From Crambe crambe (taxonomy: Eukaryota; Porifera; Demospongiae; Poecilosclerida; Crambeidae), in contig OZ004587.1 in assembly GCA_963924555.1 (NCBI GenBank), positions 7,022,075-7,086,074 on the forward strand: DNA of 64,000 nucleotides, in the 5' to 3' direction. This document shows, one piece after another, positions 57,284 to 64,000 of the stretch. Below the pieces are notes generated by a model that was not told the DNA's origin, did no database searches, and saw nothing but the letters and a program-made list of their open reading frames with translations. Position 1 is the stretch's first letter, and each line of letters begins with the position of its first letter. A program made the translations under genes and the position numbers.

Positions 57284-58549
57284 CAGATTAGATAACGATG
57301 AAAACAGCTGATTTAAACTATGGATAAGAAAAAAATGGGGAGAGGGTAAATTGATGATACTTTGAGCAAGAAATCTCTTCCTTTATACATCTGAGAGAAG
57401 CTATTAACTAGCTATCACTACTCCGCTTAGACAAATAAACATAAGCAAGACCCTCCAGCTATCCCTCCAAAGATCCTATATACAAGTCCGCCACTTACCT
57501 CTATTAAATTCGACCACAACACCCTAAAAGATGCACCCCTTATAAGGAGTATGCTAGTACGCATGCGCATATGTTCAATGATGGGCGGGGCTTGTTTTAT
57601 TTCTTTCGTTTTCGTTTGCTTCTTGTTTTTGTTGTTGTGCTTTTTATGCAGAGCAAAAAATGGTTTGCTAATGACAGGTATAAAATAATGAAGAAAAAAA
57701 TAACTTTCATTTATCAAGAAAATAACAGAAAATTATCTCAAGTCATGATTCAATACGTCCCAAGGAACTGCCCTTTTTAGCAGGAGAACTGTCACACTGT
57801 CCCCCCTTAGACCTCCCAATGAGACTGTGACTATGAGCCTTAGGACGTGAGGTCATTACAGGGGAGCGAGATCTCGACATCAAGGGTGGACCACACCATT
57901 AAATAAATGTCCATGTCACCCCCGATAGGGGAGCTTGGGCTTCCCAAAATGGCTTCTTTTTACATTTACCTTATTGGTCGAATTACTAATCAACCCATTT
58001 TTTGCTATCTGAATATTGATGACCTAAAAGTGCCTTTAAGTTCAGGCTATATCAAAAGATAGCCCATTGAAAGCTGATTCATTTTAAAGCAGGTGTCCGA
58101 AAAAATCAATAATCAAAAATTTTCTAGGTCAAAGTTGGAAGACAGGAAGTTCTGTCTTTCCCCTATCCGTGTCTCAATTTATAGAAGTTAAGCTTCAAAT
58201 ACCACTGCATTAAACCAGATGCCAGAAAAAGTGTCCAGTAGTTGATATTGATCACTTACTCCAATAATTATTGTCAATTTATGAGCCTGTGACGGATTTC
58301 ATAAAAAGATCACATCATATCCAGTCCTTCATTATTATTTTGGATTTTAATTTGATATCTTCACATGGCTCTAAGGACAATGGAGAGTAATTACGTAATA
58401 CACAGGACACACCCCTCATAATCAATGAAGAGTAAGTACGCATGCGTAAAATGAGATTCATAAGGCGCCAAGTTTGAAAAACAAACAAACCAAAAAAAGC
58501 AACGAATTCATCAATTATCACAACTCTGCTTTATAGCTAGATATGGGAA
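57284..58549. other. Shortened spacer between TRIM copies 4 and 5
   Basis: The first ~600 bases match the 5' flank of copy 2 (37279-37893), including promoter motifs and the 45-residue frame. At about 57880 it jumps to sequence matching 39888 onwards, the 3' flank of copy 3. The join shares CAT microhomology. ACGCATGCGT lies at 58439-58448. Confidence 0.75.
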
Positions 58550-60733
58550 TTAAAAGATTACAAGTCTATTATTATGACAATCACAGACATACAAGAAACC
58601 TTCATTATCAATGCAGATTCCCCATGGGTGATTCAGGTAACATTCTTTAGCACCACGTTGTCCAAATGAAGTAACATATTCCATTTCAGTGGTGAATATC
58701 GATATGTTGTTGTTACTATAATCAGTTACATACACATACTGACCAGCCACACATACACCACGTGGAACACTCAGCTTATTCACACCATTCTCATCACTTC
58801 CAAATGAATGCAGGAATTCACCACCTTTACTGAGGACTTGAATACGACCGTGATCAGTGGCACCAACATACAGTTTGCCATGTCCATCAGATGATACGCG
58901 ATTGAAATAACCTCTGTCTTCTCTTATCTTCCTGACTAGATTCAGTTCTGTGGTGTATACTTCTAGTTTAGGGTTATATTGTCCAGATACCATGACTTCA
59001 CTTCCAACCACAGCCACACCACTACAACATCCATGTCCAGTTTGCTTCTGCATGACTTTTTTCATGTTTTTATCAAACTTGTAAACATTTTTGCCATTCC
59101 ATTCATCGAAATAAATGTTATCTTCATTATCGACAGCTACGCTGGAAAGACCTTTAAACTTATGATCAGATCGTTTGATGCTTCTTAACTTTTTCCCGTT
59201 CCTGTCCAACACCACCACATCTCCAGAATTCTCCGCCACAATCATCTCTCCCTTTGAGTTAAAGGCTATACCGGATGGATGGTTCAGTCCAGGGATGATC
59301 TTGACAGGCTTGCCCAGCTTACTTGGATGAATGGAGACAAACACAGGGAAGGGACTACCAGCTACTTCCTGACCATTCACAGTGACAGTTAGTTCATGAC
59401 GTCCACGAGTGGTGGGTGTGTATGAAATACGATATTCATTGTCTTCTCTTCGATCAACATGACACTTAACGATGGTCCCATTCACAAGCAACTTCAAATG
59501 GCAGTCGACAGCACACTCTCGTTTAGTGCGTTTTCCATTAGTCAGTTTAGGGATAAGGGAGAATCCACACTCTTTGCTGACTTCAGCACTTTTCATTCCT
59601 TCACCACTTATGGTACATTTTGTAGGATCAACACAAACAGTTATCTTAGCATTGGTCTTCAACAACTGCTTGAGGTTGTTGGCACAGTTCACCTCCACCC
59701 TTGTGTCCACTTCCTCCACTAGCTCAAGATTTTTCCTTTTCTTGATCTCTTTCTCTATGCGACTCTTGATCTCAGCATGCATGCACATAATCTCATCGTT
59801 AGAAGAATGTTTGATAAACTGTTCAGTATATTTGATCACACTTTGGACAACTGCACGAGAAGTGGACACACTCTTTTCTTGGCTAGAGAGACGCTCCAAC
59901 TTCTCTGTCACTTTCAATGCAGCCTCTTTCAACAGTTCTTTCCGATGGTTTTCGATTATCTTCCGAAGTTCATCAAAGGAGCCATTGATGTCATTAGCCA
60001 TAGATTCCCACTGAGCCTCTATGTCACATTTGGTGGATTTTATCTCCTCAACGGCACATGACATATCGATCTTAACTTCCTTGAGGATGTCCAACTGCTT
60101 GATCAGTTTCTTCTTCATCTCAGGAGCAGATTTCATTACAAATTCGTACCTGTGACCTAAATGGTCCTTGATGGTGCAGTCATGACAGATGAGACAGTTA
60201 CAATCAAAGCAGTAAATCCTCATCGCTTCACCATGTTCTTTACACATTTGAAGGGGTGGTTCTTCCTTGATGATTTCGTTAGCTCCTTCTTTCAATTCAT
60301 CAATCCTGTGCTCAGCAAACATCTTCATTCTGCGATGAGATTCGATACACTTCTCACAGACTAACTGGGCACACTGTCGACAGAAACCTTCAGCCTTGTC
60401 CACAGAACACAGTTCACACTTGGCTTCCACCTTGCCGTGAGCTCGCTCCAGCTTGGAGTGCACTGATTTCATGCGATTGATAAAGAAAGCTGTTGGAAGC
60501 TCGTCCACATTGCCTTGGGGGAGAGTAGTATCTTTACGACACTCGGGGCAAGAGAATGGCTTGTCAAGGCCAGTCCTCAGGGTCAGCTTGTGGATGCACT
60601 GCTTGCAGTAGTAATGGAGACAAGGAAGGACCTTGGGCTCGGTGTAGTGATCATGACAGATAGCACACGTGATCTCCCTCTCAACATCTTCCAAACTTTC
60701 CTCAAATTCGTCCTTTCCTTCAGCCATCGCCAT
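58550..60733 (-). CDS. TRIM-NHL protein, array copy 5
   Basis: Two nearby ATGs are possible (60733, giving MAMAEGK, or 60727, matching the paralogs' MAEGK); the frame is open further upstream but without an ATG. About 727 residues with C3HC4 RING, two B-boxes, coiled coil, filamin domain and NHL repeats, all ligands intact. It differs from copies 2 and 4 by scattered substitutions (for example CLICHDC in B-box 2, AEHRID after B-box 1, EMEYVTSFGQ in NHL). A 5' UTR donor near 60946, NRF1-like ACGCATGCGCAT at 61025-61036 and GC box at 61049-61057 are present. Confidence 0.94.
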   Translation of the reverse strand: MAMAEGKDEFEESLEDVEREITCAICHDHYTEPKVLPCLHYYCKQCIHKLTLRTGLDKPFSCPECRKDTTLPQGNVDELPTAFFINRMKSVHSKLERAHGKVEAKCELCSVDKAEGFCRQCAQLVCEKCIESHRRMKMFAEHRIDELKEGANEIIKEEPPLQMCKEHGEAMRIYCFDCNCLICHDCTIKDHLGHRYEFVMKSAPEMKKKLIKQLDILKEVKIDMSCAVEEIKSTKCDIEAQWESMANDINGSFDELRKIIENHRKELLKEAALKVTEKLERLSSQEKSVSTSRAVVQSVIKYTEQFIKHSSNDEIMCMHAEIKSRIEKEIKKRKNLELVEEVDTRVEVNCANNLKQLLKTNAKITVCVDPTKCTISGEGMKSAEVSKECGFSLIPKLTNGKRTKRECAVDCHLKLLVNGTIVKCHVDRREDNEYRISYTPTTRGRHELTVTVNGQEVAGSPFPVFVSIHPSKLGKPVKIIPGLNHPSGIAFNSKGEMIVAENSGDVVVLDRNGKKLRSIKRSDHKFKGLSSVAVDNEDNIYFDEWNGKNVYKFDKNMKKVMQKQTGHGCCSGVAVVGSEVMVSGQYNPKLEVYTTELNLVRKIREDRGYFNRVSSDGHGKLYVGATDHGRIQVLSKGGEFLHSFGSDENGVNKLSVPRGVCVAGQYVYVTDYSNNNISIFTTEMEYVTSFGQRGAKECYLNHPWGICIDNEGFLYVCDCHNNRLVIF

Positions 60734-63700
60734 CAAATTAGATAACAATGAAAACAGCTGATTTAAACCATGGATAAGAAAAAAATGGGGAGAGGGTAAA
60801 TTGATGATACTTTGAGCAAGAAATCTCTTCCTTTATACATCTGAGAGAAGCTATTAACTAGCTACCACTACTCCGCTTAGACAAATAAACATAAGCAAGA
60901 CCCTCCAGCTATCCCTCCAAAGATCCTATATACAAGTCCGCCACTTACCTCTATTAAATTGACACGGAGTCGGTTCGGCCACAACAACCTTAAAAGATGC
61001 ACCCCTTATAAGGAGTATGCTAGTACGCATGCGCATATGTTCAATGATGGGCGGGGCTTATTTTATTTCTTTCGTTTTCGTTTGCTTCTTGTTTTTGTTG
61101 TTGTGCTTTTTGTGTAGAGCAGAAAATGGTTTGCTGATAACAGGTATAAAATAATGAAGAAAAAAATAACTTTCATTTATCAAGAAAATTATCTCAAGTC
61201 ATGATTCAATACGTCCCAAGGAACTGCCCTTTTTAGCAGGAGAACTGTCACACTGTCCCCCCTTAGACCTCCCAATGAGACTGTGACTATGAGCCTTAGG
61301 ACGTGAGGTCATTACAGGGGAGCGAGATCTCGACATAAGTACCAACAATATCATCTTCGCGAGTGGAGTCGTTTGATTGGTGGGTAGGGCTCCTCAAAGA
61401 AAGAACTCTTGAGTCCCCTCCCAGACTGCCCCCTCGGCCTGCACGCTCCCCCTCCTACAGCGCCAGTCCCCCACCTCTCCCTAATCACCACACCCCTTCT
61501 ACTTTGGAGGAACTAACTGTGAGTAAAAAATGTTGGGAAAAATATTTTATACAAGTATGCTCCCACGTAAAAAAGGTAAACTTCTTATAAAGGTTGGACT
61601 ATCTCCACACCAAATCTCAGTCCCAAGATCACAAGATCACAGTAATCATTCATAATAAGAATCACAGTATTAATATTAAAAAAGATACTGGTTATTGCTC
61701 TATCTTCTTCCCACCAAGAGATCACTCTGACTACTGCACTCCTGTGTCCTGTGCAGGTCCACCTTCAGATGCATGACAGAGGCAAGGACTCCAACACAGA
61801 AATAAGGACGATGGGACCTGATCCCATTGGTCCTAAGTTGATGATTGGACCTGGTCCAATTGGTCCCAAGTAGACAAAGGGACCTGGTCCAATTGGTCCC
61901 AAGTTGACGATGGGACCTGGTCTTATTGGTCCCAAGTTGACGAAGGGACCTGGTCCCATTGGTCCCAAGTTGACGTGGATACTCTTATCTATTGAAGTGG
62001 ATACTCTTATCTATTGCAATATAAAGCGGATGATCACTTTATTGTTGTTTTAATTTACTGGTATCACCTTAATGATGATTCTTATTATGGAAGAATACAG
62101 TGGAATCTCTGAATAATGGATATGCTTAAAACCTTTCATCCTCTGTAGAGAGGTTTCATTTGTATAAATTGTTAGTAGCTATCAAATACTGTAACTTTAG
62201 CTATACTGTGTAGATAACTCAATCTGTTTGTACTCACTGGAGCACTCCCATTGGCAGGTGTGTCCTGTGCAGGTGCACCTTCACTCATGATGAGGCTGGC
62301 AAAGACTCCTACACGGGAACAATGGGTGTGGTCTCTTTCTTCCTTACTGTTGATAGGCTTGGACTTTTTTTAATTATTGTTATCATAACAATAAGTTCAA
62401 GACTGAATTACCAAATGGATTGGATCTATGGATATGTAGCTATTTAGCTAGCTGATTAATCCTTGATTTATAGCTAGCTACTCTGTTTTTATCATGTGGA
62501 TAATATAACTGAAAGATTCAATCACCTTCATTGCATGACAATCGATGAGACTGTGACTATGAGCCTTAGGACGTGAGGTCATCACAGGGGAGGAGTGCAG
62601 TCGAGAGGATTTCGTGCCAGCAATATCGTCATCGTGAGTGGAATTGGGCAGGGCTTGATTTGGCACTATTAGAAGGGGTATGGTGATTAGGAAGAGGTGG
62701 GGGGGCTAGCACTGTAGGAGGGGGGCAGCCAGGGAGGGGACTCGGAGTTCTTCCTTTGAGGAGATTTTTCAGAACGGTTGAGGACATAGTATAAATGTCC
62801 ACTTGGAGTGATCTCTTGGTGGGAGACAGAAGCAGCTGGAAGATAGAGCAATAACCAGTATCTTTTTAATGAGTATTTAATACTGTGATTCTTATTATGA
62901 AGGAATTGTATCAATGGTAGGAAATTATCTTCATGATTAGCTACTGTGACCTTGGGACTGAGATTTGGCGTGGAAATAGCTAGTCCAACCTTCATAGAAT
63001 ACATTTGACTTTTTACCTTGGAGGATACCTTGGAGGATGGAGGATACTTATTCAAATATGCTGCTTCCCTCACGTAAACATTGGTCTAAAGCTGAGTTAT
63101 ATAGGGTTTGTATAAAAAAACTGTTTTTCCCCACATCTTTTACTCACAGTTAGTTCCTCTGGCTACTGCACTCCCATTGACAGGTGTGTCAGGGGCAAAG
63201 ATTCCAACACAGAAATAGTGGGTGCAGTCTCCAAAATATCTTCATAGATCCTCTCTTCTATACTGCTGACTTTAGGCATGGATTTTTTATGATCTGCAAA
63301 TCAAAATTTGCATACATCAATATGCACATTATCATCAAGGGTGGACCACACCATTAAATAAATGTTCATGTCACACCCTATAGGGGAACTTGGGCTTCCC
63401 AAAATGGCTTCTTTTTACATTTACCTTATTGGTCAAATTACTAATCAACCCATTTTTTGCTATCTGAATATTGATTACCTAAAAGTGCCTTTAAGTTCAG
63501 GCTATGATTTTGGTATCAAAAGATAGCCCATTGAAAGCTGATTCATTTTAAAGCAGGTGTCCGAAAAAATCAATAATCAAGAATTTTCTAGGTCAAAGTT
63601 GGAAGACAGGAAGTAGTTCTGTCTTTCCCCTATCCGTGTCTCAATTTATAGAAGTTAAGCTTCAAATACCACTGCATTAAACCAGATGCCAGAAAAAGTG

Positions 63701-64000
63701 TCCAGTAGTTGATATTGATCACTTACTCCAATAATTATTGTCAATTTATGTGCCTGTGACGGATTTCATAAAAAGATCACATCATATCCTGTCCTTCATT
63801 ATTATTTTGATTTTAATTTGATATCTTCACATGGCTCTAAGGACAATGGAGAGTAATTACGTAATACACAGTACATGCCCCTTCACAATCAATGGAGAGT
63901 AAGTACGCATGCGTAAAATGAGATTCATAAGGCGCCAAGTTTGAAAAACAAACAAACCAAAAAAAGCAACGAATTCACAACTCTGCTTTATAGCTAGATA
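60734..64000. repeat. Upstream unit of TRIM copy 5, ending in the next gene's 3' flank
   Basis: Collinear with 37279-40550, including the 45-residue frame (61336-61199), the inverted duplication (about 61425-61750 against 62660-62990), the minisatellite (61813-61975) and, from about 63330, the 3' flank that precedes TRIM stop codons elsewhere. The window ends a few bases before the expected stop, so a further TRIM-NHL gene probably starts just beyond the right edge. Confidence 0.85.
61813..61975 (+). repeat. 33-bp minisatellite, five units (second copy)
   Basis: Same length and unit count as 38379-38541 with a few substitutions, one of which introduces a stop on the + strand (AAGTAGACAAAG near 61868). 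The minus strand stays open. This argues against + strand coding. Confidence 0.95.

Larger units (their letters stand above)
52793..57878. repeat. Segmental duplication, copy B (pairs with 32670-37893)
   Basis: Collinear with copy A, including the NHL relics (about 52915-53045 and 54105-54253), the AT-rich spacer and an intact TRIM-NHL gene. The right end breaks at GAGATCTCGACAT and joins directly to the 3' flank of the next TRIM gene. Confidence 0.9.

Overview
The window looks like nuclear DNA from an early-branching metazoan, most likely a demosponge (an Amphimedon-type genome; this is an inference). It has short phase-matched spliceosomal introns, AT-rich intergenic DNA full of TAGC tetranucleotide runs, and an animal gene content of POC5, an NLR-type receptor, an SRCR/fibronectin-III receptor and TRIM-NHL proteins. 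No rRNA, tRNA, CRISPR array or bacterial operon was seen.

Layout. 1-115: decayed LRR tail of another NLR-like gene. 1341-8774 (+): one 2477-residue reading frame with six ~110-residue helical repeats, a Death domain, an Ig-like domain, a NACHT NTPase and ~27 LRRs. 8775-10950: repeat-rich spacer with a ~1.4 kb element bounded by terminal inverted repeats. 10951-14805 (-): POC5 in eight exons (584 aa), with every splice phase consistent. 14806-15384: shared divergent promoter region. 15385-28784 (+): an 18-exon, 1417-residue receptor with signal peptide, two SRCR, six FN3, one TM helix and a long cytoplasmic tail rich in YxxI and YxxM motifs. 29073-64000 (-): an array of RING/B-box/coiled-coil/filamin/NHL (TRIM-NHL) genes. 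Copies lie at 29073-31298, 35101-37278, 40556-42753, 55106-57283 and 58550-60733, and the 3' flank of a further copy is cut by the right edge.

The most interesting object is the third TRIM copy. It has no ATG where its paralogs start; instead there is a splice acceptor at exactly that point. Six upstream coding exons, all joined in phase 1, extend the reading frame to an ATG at 47465. The predicted 1485-residue product is CARD-like, then a helical block, then three copies of a ~75-residue module, then Pro-rich linkers, then a full TRIM-NHL: an apparent exon-shuffled CARD-TRIM fusion.

Taken together, the genes (except POC5, a centriole protein) look like innate-recognition and signalling components: a cytosolic NLR, a surface scavenger-type receptor with an immune-receptor-like tail, and E3-ligase-type TRIM sensors, one wired to a CARD. 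The array is evolving rapidly. The 52.8-57.9 kb block is a near-identical copy of 32.7-37.9 kb, and pieces of decayed NHL, LRR and receptor-tail sequence are scattered between genes. Functional links between the genes are inference from domains and proximity only.
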